This document shows positions 8,495-16,850 of a stretch of 64,000 bases of DNA, in pieces. The DNA is taken from positions 1 to 64,000 of the forward strand of contig NZ_KQ465109.1 in the NCBI RefSeq assembly GCF_001308875.1, given 5' to 3'. How positions within the stretch are numbered: the first letter of the stretch is position 1; each line of letters starts with the position of its first letter. Below the pieces are notes generated by a model, which saw nothing but the letters and a program-made list of their open reading frames with translations, was not told the origin of the DNA and made no database searches. The stretch comes from Lysinibacillus sp. ZYM-1. Its GTDB lineage: Bacteria > Bacillota > Bacilli > Bacillales_A > Planococcaceae. The translations under genes and the position numbers were made by a program.

Positions 8495-9585
8495 TTTTCT
8501 CTCCCCTTATTTGCGTTAAACCAAGCTTGCAGACAATTATGTAAATAAGTCATGGCCGCAATATCTTTGATCCCAATACGGAACCATTCTCCCTGTAATC
8601 CTTTAAAGTTTTTCGTATGACGTAGGACAACCCCCTGTGCTAAACAATACGTAAAAAAGGCATCTGCTTGCTGCTCTTTTGGCAATGAAAAGCACACATA
8701 ATTCGTGACACTATTGGTTACTTGGCAACCGTTTTCTTGTAAATAATGATGCAACCGCTCTCTTTGCGTTGTCGCGAAAGCAATTGCCCGCTGACTATAA
8801 TGCTGCTCATCTAAACAACCCGCACCAATCACAAGCGCAAAGGCGTTTAAGTTCCAATGCGGCAGCATATCCTTTAGTTCTGTCACAATGGAGGGGTGAG
8901 CAACTAAATAGCCCAGACGCAAGCCAGGTATTGCGTACATTTTGGTCATCGAGCGCACGATAAGAACATGTGGATTTTCTGCACTAACGTGGATGAGAGA
9001 ATTCGCCTCATCGACCCAATCCATAAAGGCTTCATCGATGACAAGTTCACATTTGACAGCTCGACCATGTTCCATTAAGACAAGTAAATCTTCCTTCCTT
9101 GGCAGTACGCCTGTAGGATTGTTCGGTGTACAAATATAGATAGCATCTGCCTCCATCATTTCTTGTTTAAGCCGTTCCATAGGCAAAGTGTACTGGATGA
9201 AGTCCGTCACCAAAATGGGAATAATAGTAGCGTTCGCAGCTCGCAATGTTCGCTCATATTCTGAAAAAGTCGGATGCACAACAATGACACGTTTTTGCGC
9301 ATAACGTCTTGCGACAATACTAAAGAGCTCTGACGCCCCGTTGCCTAGTAAAATCGTCTCCTTCGCGACTTGATGAAAAGCAGCGACCTTTGTTAGAAAT
9401 GGCTCACCATCTGGATCTGGATAACGTTGAATCAGCGGGTAAAATGTACGCCAACGTGCCTCGACAAAGGCAGGTGGTCCTGCTGCATTCACATTTTCAC
9501 TAAAATCATACACCTCTTCTGGCATTGTTAAGCCTAATTGCTGATAAACATTTTGCGGATTTGCTCCGTGATTAGGTAATGGCAT
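8491..9585 (-). CDS. cobD: Threonine-phosphate decarboxylase
   Basis: A 364-residue fold-type I PLP enzyme of the CobD/HisC group. The PLP lysine sits in SMTKMYAIPGLRLGY (about residues 213-227). Other marks are NGASELF, CTPNNPTG and the Asp of VIDEAFMDW. CobD decarboxylates L-threonine-O-3-phosphate to aminopropanol phosphate, which CbiB attaches to the corrin ring. The neighbours (cbiB upstream, overlapping by 14 bases; cobU/cobS downstream) separate it from a histidinol-phosphate aminotransferase. Confidence 0.88.
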   Translation of the reverse strand: MPLPNHGANPQNVYQQLGLTMPEEVYDFSENVNAAGPPAFVEARWRTFYPLIQRYPDPDGEPFLTKVAAFHQVAKETILLGNGASELFSIVARRYAQKRVIVVHPTFSEYERTLRAANATIIPILVTDFIQYTLPMERLKQEMMEADAIYICTPNNPTGVLPRKEDLLVLMEHGRAVKCELVIDEAFMDWVDEANSLIHVSAENPHVLIVRSMTKMYAIPGLRLGYLVAHPSIVTELKDMLPHWNLNAFALVIGAGCLDEQHYSQRAIAFATTQRERLHHYLQENGCQVTNSVTNYVCFSLPKEQQADAFFTYCLAQGVVLRHTKNFKGLQGEWFRIGIKDIAAMTYLHNCLQAWFNANKGREK

Positions 9586-10528
9586 AAATGAACACCTCCA
9601 CTGCTAACATGATAAGCGTAAAGAGCACTGTGGCTATACGCATATGAATAATAGATGTTGCAATATGCTCCTTTGTTAAAGGAACTAATTTTTCTCCCAT
9701 AATTGCTCGATGAGAGACAACGCCCTGATAGGTATTTTTCCCACCTAGCTGCACCCCAAGCTGCACTGCTGTCGCTGCCTCTAAATAACCGCTATTGGGA
9801 CTCGGATGTTTTTTAGCGTCCTGTGCCCAGCGCTTTAATCGTTGACCAAATGAATGACTCGTTTCATTTTTCGTACCTAGCACGATCAGGAAGCCCGTGA
9901 TACGACTTGGAATAAAATTCAAGACATCATCAAGTTTGGCAGAAAACATACCAAAGTCTTTGTATTTCTCATTTTTATAGCCGACCATTGAATCTAACGT
10001 ATTGACTGCCTTATAGCCCCATAAACCAATGGCACCAAATAAAAAGGCATAAAAGAGCGGTGCCGTCACCCCATCACTTGTATTCTCAGAAACGGTTTCT
10101 ACTACACCTCGTACAATCTCATCTTCGCCTAGCTTATCGGTATCACGTCCCACAATCCAAGACAGCTTGACACGCGCTTCCGCAAAATCACCTCTAACAA
10201 GAGGCTCATAAACTGCCATTGCTGCCTCCTTCAAACTACGCTGTGCCAGTCCAATACCAATTAAAAGCCCTTCAACCAAAATTCCAAAAACCACACTTAC
10301 CTGATAGCTAAGTAGCAAAATAAGTGTGACTACAAACATCGTCGTACCGACTACCGCAAGTGCCATCACCATGCCTCGCAGTTTCCGCCATTTGCCCTGA
10401 TTCCATAAAGCTGTTTGCGATTGAATCAACTTGCCAATCCAGCGTACAGGGTGAGGAAGCTTCGGAGGATCTCCCACTAAAATATCGAAAATAAGCCCTA
10501 TGATACAGGCAATCACTATAGCAATCAT
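9572..10528 (-). CDS. cbiB: Adenosylcobinamide-phosphate synthase
   Basis: A 318-residue membrane protein with the CbiB signature near the N-terminus (LVGDPPKLPHPVRWIGKLI) and a VSENTSDGVTAPLFYAFLFG segment. It condenses adenosylcobyric acid with aminopropanol (phosphate). Together with CbiZ, which cleaves the side chain of salvaged corrinoids, this gives a cobinamide remodelling route. Its ATG overlaps the cbiZ stop (TAACGCC..) by four bases. Confidence 0.93.
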   Translation of the reverse strand: MIAIVIACIIGLIFDILVGDPPKLPHPVRWIGKLIQSQTALWNQGKWRKLRGMVMALAVVGTTMFVVTLILLLSYQVSVVFGILVEGLLIGIGLAQRSLKEAAMAVYEPLVRGDFAEARVKLSWIVGRDTDKLGEDEIVRGVVETVSENTSDGVTAPLFYAFLFGAIGLWGYKAVNTLDSMVGYKNEKYKDFGMFSAKLDDVLNFIPSRITGFLIVLGTKNETSHSFGQRLKRWAQDAKKHPSPNSGYLEAATAVQLGVQLGGKNTYQGVVSHRAIMGEKLVPLTKEHIATSIIHMRIATVLFTLIMLAVEVFIYAIT

Positions 10529-11208
10529 AACGCCTTCTCCTCTTTATCTTTTTTGTATTTACCAATGGCCTCACGCATCGTTTCATAGACACCATAGCCA
10601 ATGACCTTACCTAACATTGTGATCGGACCAGCATATTGATGGTAGTCACCCTCTTCGGTAGAGGCAATGAGCAAGCTATCGGTAGAAGTTCCAGTAGCTT
10701 GCGTACCTGTAGTAGGGTCAGTTATGCCTTCATCCATTAAGGCCTTTACCTTAGCTTCCGTTGTCGAAATCATGGCCTGAAATAATGCTTCATCAGACAA
10801 TTTTCCATTGATGAGCACCCATGTATTAATCGTTCCTGCATGATATTGTTCCTCGCGATGAAAAGCGCGTGTTATATCTACCGCATTGCCTAGGCCTGCG
10901 GTAATCATAATGACCAGGTGAATACCTTCATATGTAAAGTCACGAATAGTTGCAAACTTGGCTTGGACAGCCGTCATCATCGCCACTGTGTTGTCGATTG
11001 GAAAGCCCTGCCCCTGCAAAAAATGCTGTAAATCACGATGTGGTTGTCGCTCATCATAGGTAATGGGCACTGTCCGATTCATCAGATGGCTATAATGACC
11101 AAAGCCTGGATTATGCATGGCAGAGGATACGACCTTCATGGGTGAAGCTGCTTGAAGTGCTACATAATGGTCTGAAATTTGAATATGATCCTTTGAAAGT
11201 ATCGGCAT
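10525..11208 (-). CDS. cbiZ: Adenosylcobinamide amidohydrolase
   Basis: A 227-residue CbiZ-family protein, first gene of the operon. CbiZ removes the aminopropanol side chain from adenosylcobinamide to give adenosylcobyric acid, allowing salvage and remodelling of foreign corrinoids. Recognisable segments are an early SSAMHNPGFG, VAMMTAVQAK, ITAGLGNAVDITR and a TGTSTDSLLIAS stretch near the C-terminus. GGAGG lies eight bases before the ATG. The leader of about 150 bases carries a promoter and a terminator (listed separately). Confidence 0.92.
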   Translation of the reverse strand: MPILSKDHIQISDHYVALQAASPMKVVSSAMHNPGFGHYSHLMNRTVPITYDERQPHRDLQHFLQGQGFPIDNTVAMMTAVQAKFATIRDFTYEGIHLVIMITAGLGNAVDITRAFHREEQYHAGTINTWVLINGKLSDEALFQAMISTTEAKVKALMDEGITDPTTGTQATGTSTDSLLIASTEEGDYHQYAGPITMLGKVIGYGVYETMREAIGKYKKDKEEKAL

Positions 11209-11245
11209 TCGATCGCCTCCTCACGAAAAATATGCTGCTGAACAT

Positions 11246-11277
11246 AAAAAAACAAATTCTTACAAAGAAGAATTTGT
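11246..11277 (-). terminator. Intrinsic terminator in the cbiZ leader
   Basis: A perfect ten-base-pair stem (11252-11261 with 11268-11277, six-base loop) is followed leftward by seven T. It lies between the predicted cbiZ transcription start and the cbiZ ATG, so it could act as an attenuator. It could also simply end the upstream small gene. Confidence 0.75.
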
Positions 11278-11366
11278 ACGGTCGATTCTTTATTAAAATT
11301 TGAACCTTCTGAACATTTGTACAGAATAACAACTTCATAATACTCAAATTATTTATTTTCTTTGAA

Positions 11367-11396
11367 ATTGTATCATAAATTCTCCTATTGTCACAA
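11367..11396 (-). promoter_or_regulatory. Extended -10 promoter of the cobalamin operon
   Basis: Leftward TTGTGA (11391-11396) and TACAAT (11367-11372) are spaced 18 bases, with TG one base before the -10 box. Transcription would start near 11360 and read the terminator hairpin before cbiZ. Confidence 0.65.
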
Positions 11397-11414
11397 TTCC
11401 ATTTTGAAGTGTTG

Positions 11415-11597
11415 TTACTGCTTTTGTTTGAGATTCTTAAAGCGGATAACGGAGCCAATGATGATAAAGACCCAACCAATGCCTATGTAAACCACTTTCA
11501 TTGTTTTTGTCGATGACGGTAAAATATCCATAATCGTTAAACAGACAAAAAGTATCCCAATAATCGAAAAAAGCATACCAATTGTTAAATTCTTCAC
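11415..11597 (-). CDS. Small two-helix membrane protein
   Basis: A 60-residue hydrophobic protein of unknown function with two predicted transmembrane helices (about residues 5-24 and 35-53) and a basic C-terminal tail. The GTG at 11597 follows GGAGGG by six bases, so I start there and not at an in-frame TTG upstream. It lies between the aspartokinase terminator and the cbiZ promoter and appears to be a single-gene unit. Confidence 0.65.
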   Translation of the reverse strand: MKNLTIGMLFSIIGILFVCLTIMDILPSSTKTMKVVYIGIGWVFIIIGSVIRFKNLKQKQ

Positions 11598-11646
11598 GCA
11601 AAACCCTCCCAACTATGTACGCCCTCGATTTTACCGTATTCTCAGC

Positions 11647-11689
11647 AAAAAGAAAACACTAATCCAAGCAAGGAACGCTTGGATTAGTG
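11647..11689 (-). terminator. Terminator of aspartokinase
   Basis: A perfect 13-base-pair stem (11657-11669 with 11677-11689) is followed leftward by a T-rich run, just after the aspartokinase stop. Confidence 0.88.
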
Positions 11690-11701
11690 ATAATTGTGTC
11701 A

Positions 11702-13060
11702 TTAAGCATTCGCATGGGCAAAAAACTCTCCATATAACGCTTGTAAAATACGGTTTTCATATTCCTGAAGTACACCGAAAACGAGGCTTACTTCAGAAGA
11801 GCCTTGATTAATCATTTCAATGTTTGCCCCAGTTCTTGAAATCGCTGTGGCAGCACGGGCAGCTAAACCTGTATTATGTCGCATACCTTCGCCAACAATT
11901 ACGATCATCGAAAAACCGTGACGCATTTCTACATACTCTGCATGTAGCTCTTCTTTCACTCGACTGATAATACGCTCTTCATTATCTATTGTTAATTGAT
12001 TAGAACGCATGATGACTGAGATATCGTCTAGACCAGAAGGTGTGTGTTCATAAGAAATATTTTCATCTTCTAAAATTTGTAGTAGCTTACGTCCAAAGCC
12101 TACTTCACGATTCATCAAATATTTAGAGACATATAAAGTTGAAAAGCCACTGTCTGCCGAGATACCTGTAACGGGACGACCTGTTGCAGGACGACTTGGT
12201 ACGATACGAGTACCTGGGGCTGATGGATTATTTGTATTTTTTATGTTAACGGGCACCCCAATCTTGTAGACAGGCATTAACGCTTCATCATGGAACACTG
12301 AAAAGCCTGCATATGATAATTCGCGCATTTCGCGATACGTAATTTCTTTAATTTCCACTGGATCATTGACAACCTTCGGATTCGCAGAGAACACACAATC
12401 CACATCCGTAAAGTTTTCATACAACTCCGCTTCAACAGCTGCTGCTAAAATGGAGCCAGTAATATCAGAGCCACCGCGGTCAAATGTTCGCAATACGCCC
12501 GCTTTAGTGTAACCGAAGAACCCTGGGAACACAATAATTTCTTTTGTGTCTTTTAAAGGGGCTAAATTAGCATACGCTTCGGGTAAAGCAAATGTGCGTT
12601 CAGGCAAATCATTGACCACTAAACCTTCTTTAGGACTTACATAGCGTGCGGGCATTCCAATCGCATTAAAATAAGCTGCAATAAGCTTGGCGTTATTATC
12701 TTCACCGGCTGCTTTTATGCTATCGACGAATAATTCCACGTTTGTTTTGTCACCTTGTACACGTTCACGTAAATCTTCTGCAATCACGTCACAAATGGCA
12801 TCATCTAACCCCAAACCATCTGCAATTGCTCGAAAACGATCGACCACAATATGCAATTTGTCTTCGGTATCTTCATGTTGTAACGCGGCAGTTGCTAATT
12901 GTATTAATAGATCAGTTACTTTTATATCGTCACCAGAGCGTTTCCCTGGTGCTGAAACGGCAACGATTTTACGTGCCGGATTAGATTTCACAATGTTTGC
13001 CACTTTTTGAATTTGTTCTGCGTTTGCTACAGATGTTCCACCAAATTTACACACGATCAT
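11702..13060 (-). CDS. Aspartate kinase
   Basis: A 452-residue monofunctional aspartokinase catalysing the first step from aspartate to lysine, threonine and methionine. The KFGGTS motif is at the N-terminus, the FxRGGSDxTG motif (TFDRGGSDITG) near residue 200, and two ACT domains occupy about residues 300-450. Length and lack of an internal start for a beta subunit match B. subtilis YclM (class III). I chose the ATG at 13060, ten bases after AGGA; ATG 13066 and TTG 13069 are too close to it. It stands alone with its own promoter and no lysine riboswitch that I can see. Confidence 0.92.
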   Translation of the reverse strand: MIVCKFGGTSVANAEQIQKVANIVKSNPARKIVAVSAPGKRSGDDIKVTDLLIQLATAALQHEDTEDKLHIVVDRFRAIADGLGLDDAICDVIAEDLRERVQGDKTNVELFVDSIKAAGEDNNAKLIAAYFNAIGMPARYVSPKEGLVVNDLPERTFALPEAYANLAPLKDTKEIIVFPGFFGYTKAGVLRTFDRGGSDITGSILAAAVEAELYENFTDVDCVFSANPKVVNDPVEIKEITYREMRELSYAGFSVFHDEALMPVYKIGVPVNIKNTNNPSAPGTRIVPSRPATGRPVTGISADSGFSTLYVSKYLMNREVGFGRKLLQILEDENISYEHTPSGLDDISVIMRSNQLTIDNEERIISRVKEELHAEYVEMRHGFSMIVIVGEGMRHNTGLAARAATAISRTGANIEMINQGSSEVSLVFGVLQEYENRILQALYGEFFAHANA

Positions 13061-13116
13061 ATACATCAAATCCTAACTTTTTCAAATTAATTGTATTCCT
13101 CCAAAAAACAATTGAA

Positions 13117-13131
13117 TGTACACAGTGTACA
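13117..13131. promoter_or_regulatory. Palindromic operator candidate over the aspartokinase -10 box
   Basis: TGTACACAGTGTACA is a perfect inverted repeat of seven-base arms around one base. It covers the leftward -10 box at 13124-13129, a position that suggests repressor binding. The cognate regulator is unknown. Confidence 0.55.
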
Positions 13132-13152
13132 AATTATCGTTTCCTACGTCAA
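13124..13152 (-). promoter_or_regulatory. Aspartokinase promoter
   Basis: Leftward TTGACG (13147-13152) and TACACT (13124-13129) are separated by exactly 17 bases. This implies a short leader of about 60 bases with no room for a lysine riboswitch. Confidence 0.65.
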
Positions 13153-13288
13153 TACAATTTAAAAAATTCACGCAATTTACTGAGAAATATGGACAATTTT
13201 CGTACTGTTTGATTTATTATACGGATTTCATATGAAATAGTTAAGGTTTTTGTGAATTTTTTTTCGTGACGTTCACAGATTCGTGAAA

Positions 13289-13317
13289 TTTTCAGTTTTG
13301 ACTTTCTTCTATATAAT
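13289..13317 (+). promoter_or_regulatory. Possible rightward promoter for the intergenic RNA
   Basis: A perfect TATAAT (13312-13317) has a weak -35 (TTTTCA, 13289-13294) at 17 bases. It points into the hairpin-rich stretch that follows. Confidence 0.4.
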
Positions 13318-13323
13318 GAAGAA

Positions 13324-13545
13324 AACGCTTACTCCCCCCTATGATATGCACAAACATCCTTGTTGTTTGTGCTAATTTGCAGGCGAAAGTAGGGATTTTC
13401 GTGCAAGGGACTATGCTTCTATATGGTGTTTTTACATCTTGACCACGCTATTCACCTAATCAGGGTGGACTAGTACTCAACCCGGAGGTTTATCACCATT
13501 AAAACTCCACTCCAAGTATTCACACATGAATCGAGGGATATCCCC
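13324..13545 (+). ncRNA. Candidate structured RNA in the aspartokinase-SDR gap
   Basis: This intergenic stretch has no supported gene on either strand but is rich in local structure. There is a perfect nine-base-pair hairpin (13348-13356 with 13364-13372), a ten-base-pair hairpin with a GG bulge (13377-13388 with 13397-13406), a CACC/GGTG stem near 13453-13467, an AACC-CGGA-GGTT tetraloop hairpin near 13480-13491, and C-runs near both ends. It begins just after a TATAAT box. I could not match it to a known riboswitch, 6S, SRP, RNase P or tmRNA. Strand and ends are guesses. Confidence 0.35.
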
Positions 13546-13566
13546 CCATCAATCTGCTATTCCAAT

Positions 13567-13602
13567 AAAAAAACTAGGCTCACAATTAGTGAAACCTAGT
13601 TT
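13567..13602 (-). terminator. Terminator of the SDR gene
   Basis: An eight-base-pair stem extended by TCAC/GTGA is followed leftward by seven T, 15 bases past the SDR stop. It may also stop weak rightward transcription. Confidence 0.8.
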
Positions 13603-13617
13603 TAGTACGCTATTCGA

Positions 13618-14370
13618 TTAAATCGCTGTCCAGCCGCCGTCAATGACTAGTTCAGCACCTGTCATAAAGCGTGATTCGTCAGATGCTAGGAAGACCACAC
13701 CGTATGCTACATCTTCCGGCGCGCCAAAGTAAGGTAGCTGTGTATAGGTTTTGTAGAATGGCAATGCACCGCCCTCTTCCATCGTTGGCGCTGTCATTGG
13801 CGTAACAATAATCCCTGGGTGAACAGAATTCACGCGAATGTTCTCTTTCCCGTATTCTACTGCAGCTGATTTAGATAGCACTCGGAGCGCTCCTTTCGCT
13901 GCTGTATATGGGCTAGTACCTGCCATCCCCACGATCCCACCGATTGAAGAAATATTGACGATTGAACCGCCACCAGCTTTTTGCATTTCTGGAATCACAT
14001 ATTTCATACCAATGATACAGCCATTTAAGTTAATGTCCATGACTTTATTCCATTCGTCCATTTCCATATTGGCGATCGTTTTTGGTGATGAAATCCCTGC
14101 ATTGTTGACCAGTACATCGACTTTACCATATGCCTTCACTGCCTCTGCAATCACTGCTTTCCACTCATCTTCAGAAGTTACATTATGTGAAAGACCTATA
14201 ATATCTCCGCCATTTTCTTTAATTTCTTTGACTAAGTTATTCAATGCCTCGATTTGGACATCTGTCGCAATAACCTTTGCCCCTTCTTGTGCAAATAGTC
14301 TTGCTTCAGAAGCTCCCATGCCCATTGCCGCTCCTGTAATAATAGCTACTTTCCCATTTAAACGTCCCAT
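13618..14370 (-). CDS. SDR family oxidoreductase
   Basis: A 250-residue classical short-chain dehydrogenase/reductase. The NAD(P) motif TGAAMGMG is near residue 13, NNAG near residue 88, and the catalytic Ser/Tyr/Lys are in NISSIG and YTAAK (about residues 155-160). ATDVQ after strand 2 suggests NAD(H) preference. It ends with the typical IDGGW. The substrate is unknown; hydroxysteroid or secondary-alcohol-like reductases are nearest in style. It is divergent from a TetR-family gene, with three palindromes in the shared gap, so control by that regulator is likely. Confidence 0.88.
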   Translation of the reverse strand: MGRLNGKVAIITGAAMGMGASEARLFAQEGAKVIATDVQIEALNNLVKEIKENGGDIIGLSHNVTSEDEWKAVIAEAVKAYGKVDVLVNNAGISSPKTIANMEMDEWNKVMDINLNGCIIGMKYVIPEMQKAGGGSIVNISSIGGIVGMAGTSPYTAAKGALRVLSKSAAVEYGKENIRVNSVHPGIIVTPMTAPTMEEGGALPFYKTYTQLPYFGAPEDVAYGVVFLASDESRFMTGAELVIDGGWTAI

Positions 14371-14477
14371 ATTAAAACTCCCTTTCTATTATCTATCAAA
14401 TACGTCTTGGCGTAATTGCCACTGACGCATCACCTTTAGAAAAAAAACATTTACTCAATCAAGAGAAATGAACAATT

Positions 14478-14520
14478 CGTGAACACGTTAACAACTAGTT
14501 GTATTATCGACACCGTGTCG
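14478..14520. promoter_or_regulatory. Cluster of three palindromes between the SDR and TetR genes
   Basis: Three inverted repeats lie within 43 bases: CGTGAACACG (14478-14487), ACAACTAGTTGT (14491-14502) and CGACACCGTGTCG (14508-14520). They lie at and just downstream of the SDR transcription start, where a TetR-type repressor would block transcription. Confidence 0.55.
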
Positions 14521-14528
14521 TTAAGATT

Positions 14529-14556
14529 ATTATAACCTTCTGCTCAAAAAGGGCAA
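14529..14556 (-). promoter_or_regulatory. SDR gene promoter
   Basis: Leftward TTGCCC (14551-14556) and a perfect TATAAT (14529-14534) are separated by 16 bases. The start of transcription falls beside the palindrome cluster. Confidence 0.6.
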
Positions 14557-14643
14557 ACAACACTCGTGCATTGATTGACGCATTAACAACATTTAAGACT
14601 AGCGTGTTGTGAAAACGATAAATTTAATACAAGGAGCTTGAAA

Positions 14644-15258
14644 ATGTCGAAAAAAACGGACCCACGCGTAATAAGAACACGCCAGTTATTGAGAGATGCA
14701 CTGGTAGAGTTAATAGATGAACAAGGCTATGAGAAAATTACTGTACAAGATATTACACAACGGGCAACCTTGAACCGTGCCACTTTTTATTTACATTACC
14801 GCGATAAATTAGACTTACTCTATCAAAGTTCAGAGGAGATCCTACATGAATTAGTAGGGAGTATTCATCCAACATTTGAAGAGAAGAAGGATTTTGATTT
14901 ATTGCCCCACTACGATCAGCCCCATGAGACCTTTATGCATTTGTTTGAACAAATTGCGCTTAATAGTAAGCTTTACAAAGTCTATCTCACGGAAAAAAAT
15001 ATCCCTTATTTTTCTGCAGGCTTGAAAGACATTATTATCGATTTTGTATCAAGTGGCATTCAATACATGGAGCCTGATGATGAAAATTTAACAGTACCAC
15101 GTGAGATGGCTATCCGATTTTATGCCGCCGCCTTCCTAGAGGTAATTGTTTGGTGGCTAGAAAAAGATATGCCGTATACGCCAAAATTTATGGCGACCCA
15201 GTTGATGCGTATTACCATTAAAGGGCCCTACGTTGATAATCCCTTCCAACAATCATAA
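14644..15258 (+). CDS. TetR/AcrR family transcriptional regulator
   Basis: A 204-residue regulator. Residues 8-55 form the TetR helix-turn-helix (TRQLLRDALVELIDEQG, then ITVQDITQRATLNRATFYLHY). The C-terminal helical domain (about 75-195) resembles the YxbF/DhaS-type Firmicute TetR proteins. AAGGAG lies seven bases before the ATG at 14644, which I prefer to the TTG at 14638. It is divergent from the SDR gene, which it probably represses. The effector is unknown. Confidence 0.87.
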   Translation: MSKKTDPRVIRTRQLLRDALVELIDEQGYEKITVQDITQRATLNRATFYLHYRDKLDLLYQSSEEILHELVGSIHPTFEEKKDFDLLPHYDQPHETFMHLFEQIALNSKLYKVYLTEKNIPYFSAGLKDIIIDFVSSGIQYMEPDDENLTVPREMAIRFYAAAFLEVIVWWLEKDMPYTPKFMATQLMRITIKGPYVDNPFQQS

Positions 15259-15287
15259 AAGCTGGCACTATAGATGCCAGCTTTTTT
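15257..15287 (+). terminator. Terminator of the TetR gene
   Basis: The stem AAGCTGGCA with TGCCAGCTT is followed by six T immediately after the TetR stop. The stretch between here and 15448 holds no supported gene, only a 21-residue coding-like scrap on the leftward strand near 15348-15413. Confidence 0.88.
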
Positions 15288-15447
15288 CATAGATTATTTC
15301 CTGGAAAATCTATTATCCAGCTAAAATAAATATTGCATATGCGCGTCAAATCTAGGACACTTTTTCACCAACGATTACAACTCTTGCGGCAGTGGCATCA
15401 ACTATACCCTCAGCCATGAAATACTATTCTAAAAGTTCGAACAGCCC

Positions 15448-15963
15448 TCACCGAATAGGATTTTCAAAGTTCCAGTTCGTATAAATGACAGCTGCAGTAA
15501 TTGGGGCTGCGGACGTATCTTCTGTAAAACCGCCTATTAGATTACCCACTCTAAATGTTGGCTCAAAAAATTGTTCTTCTTTCGGTGGTGCAGTTGGACC
15601 ATCTATCCCCAATTTCGTTTCATCTGTAACGACTACTTCCATTCCGTTATCCAACGTAAAGCTAAGTCCATCTTCTCCAACTTCAGTGATAACTCCTTCG
15701 ATATTTACGACAGCACTTGCAGCAGGAGCTGAATGATCTACCACAATTCTTTCTGTTAAATCTACTGTTGTATCATTGTTTAAATTAACGAAAGCAACTA
15801 CAGCAATTACTGCACAGGCAACTAAACTTCCAACACTTATTCTTACTTTTTTCATAAAGACCCTCTTTTCTTTTTCTTCAAATTCCATCATCTCTTTTTG
15901 CATCTTTCTCTTAAAATCTTCGGAAGCATGAATCTGCTTCATCACGTTCTTATAAGCATTCAT
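15448..15963 (-). CDS. Single-pass membrane protein paired with ECF sigma factor (putative anti-sigma)
   Basis: A 171-residue protein with a charged cytoplasmic N-terminus (about residues 1-40, helical), one transmembrane segment (about 42-61) and an extracytoplasmic domain with beta-rich GVITEVGEDGLSFTLDNG. Topology and coupling to the sigma gene (start ATG overlaps the sigma stop in TGATG) are typical for an anti-sigma factor, but no zinc-binding anti-sigma motif is seen, so the role is inferred. The outer domain resembles DUF5666-like beta segments. Confidence 0.7.
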   Translation of the reverse strand: MNAYKNVMKQIHASEDFKRKMQKEMMEFEEKEKRVFMKKVRISVGSLVACAVIAVVAFVNLNNDTTVDLTERIVVDHSAPAASAVVNIEGVITEVGEDGLSFTLDNGMEVVVTDETKLGIDGPTAPPKEEQFFEPTFRVGNLIGGFTEDTSAAPITAAVIYTNWNFENPIR

Positions 15964-16442
15964 CACACCTTACTCCCTTCTTCTAACATCAATTTCAACT
16001 TCATTCGTGCTCTTCTCAGCTTGGAGCCAACTGTGTTTACTTTCATTTCTAATAGATTGGCGATTTCTGCAGTTGTGTAGCCTTCGTAATAATGTAGATA
16101 AACAATAACTCTCTCTTCTTGATGAAGCTCAAAAATTTCCGAAAGAATCATTTGTTCCTCTTTTGCGATAAAGGACATTTCCTCTGTGATCGGTACCGTC
16201 TTCTTGACACGGGAAGACTTAAAGTAATCCTTGCATTTATTAAAAGTCACTTTGATGAGCCAAGCCTTTAAATGATCTACATTCTCGAAAGGCTTTTTCT
16301 GTTTCATAAGTGTCATATAAACGTCTTGCACAATATCCTCTGCCTCAGACATGCTTTTTGTCTGCTGCACAGCAATTCTTATTAGGGTGTCACTATATGT
16401 TTGAACAATCTCTTGAACACATAAGCCAGCAAACTTTTTCAT
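15963..16442 (-). CDS. ECF RNA polymerase sigma factor
   Basis: A 159-residue group IV sigma factor. Region 2 includes EAEDIVQDVYMTLMK (about residues 33-47) and region 4 includes YEGYTTAEIANLLEM with the helix-turn-helix KVNTVGSKLRRARMKLK near the C-terminus. It is followed by its likely membrane anti-sigma. GGAGG lies 13 bases before the ATG, longer than usual. Regulon and signal cannot be read here. Confidence 0.88.
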   Translation of the reverse strand: MKKFAGLCVQEIVQTYSDTLIRIAVQQTKSMSEAEDIVQDVYMTLMKQKKPFENVDHLKAWLIKVTFNKCKDYFKSSRVKKTVPITEEMSFIAKEEQMILSEIFELHQEERVIVYLHYYEGYTTAEIANLLEMKVNTVGSKLRRARMKLKLMLEEGSKV

Positions 16443-16850
16443 ATTTTTTATCTAGCCTCCTTCATTTCATAATACGATTCATCTTCTTTAATTCGTGCAG
16501 CAGGCATTTTTTTCACATAATTAACTCAAGAGAAATAGAATTGTTGTAAAAAGATGACAAGCCTTAATAGAAAAAGAAGAGAAAACTCATCCGTAGTAGA
16601 TAAATCCTCTCTCCTTATGAAGTCATTTATTGTTTCTTTGAATAAGCATAAAAAAATCATGACAGAGGGTTATCTTACCATCTAACACCAAGAAATCATA
16701 AGCGAAATCCTGTGAATCAGAGCACATGCTTGAGGATTTCATTACAAATATAAAATAGATCAACATAATGATTGCTCTAGCAGTTATACTGAATATTAAT
16801 TTATAATTATAAGACAAGCGTTGTAATTATTATTAACAGGAGAATGATAG

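Noticed and set aside
11209-11360. Cobalamin riboswitch before cbiZ
   Set aside because: No B12 box or related conserved core can be seen on the leftward strand.
13061-13150. Lysine riboswitch before aspartokinase
   Set aside because: The mapped promoter leaves a leader of only about 60 bases with no L-box elements.
13440-13500. AGGGTGG string resembling the T-box core
   Set aside because: The rest of the T-box signature is missing and no rightward gene follows, so a T-box leader is not supported.
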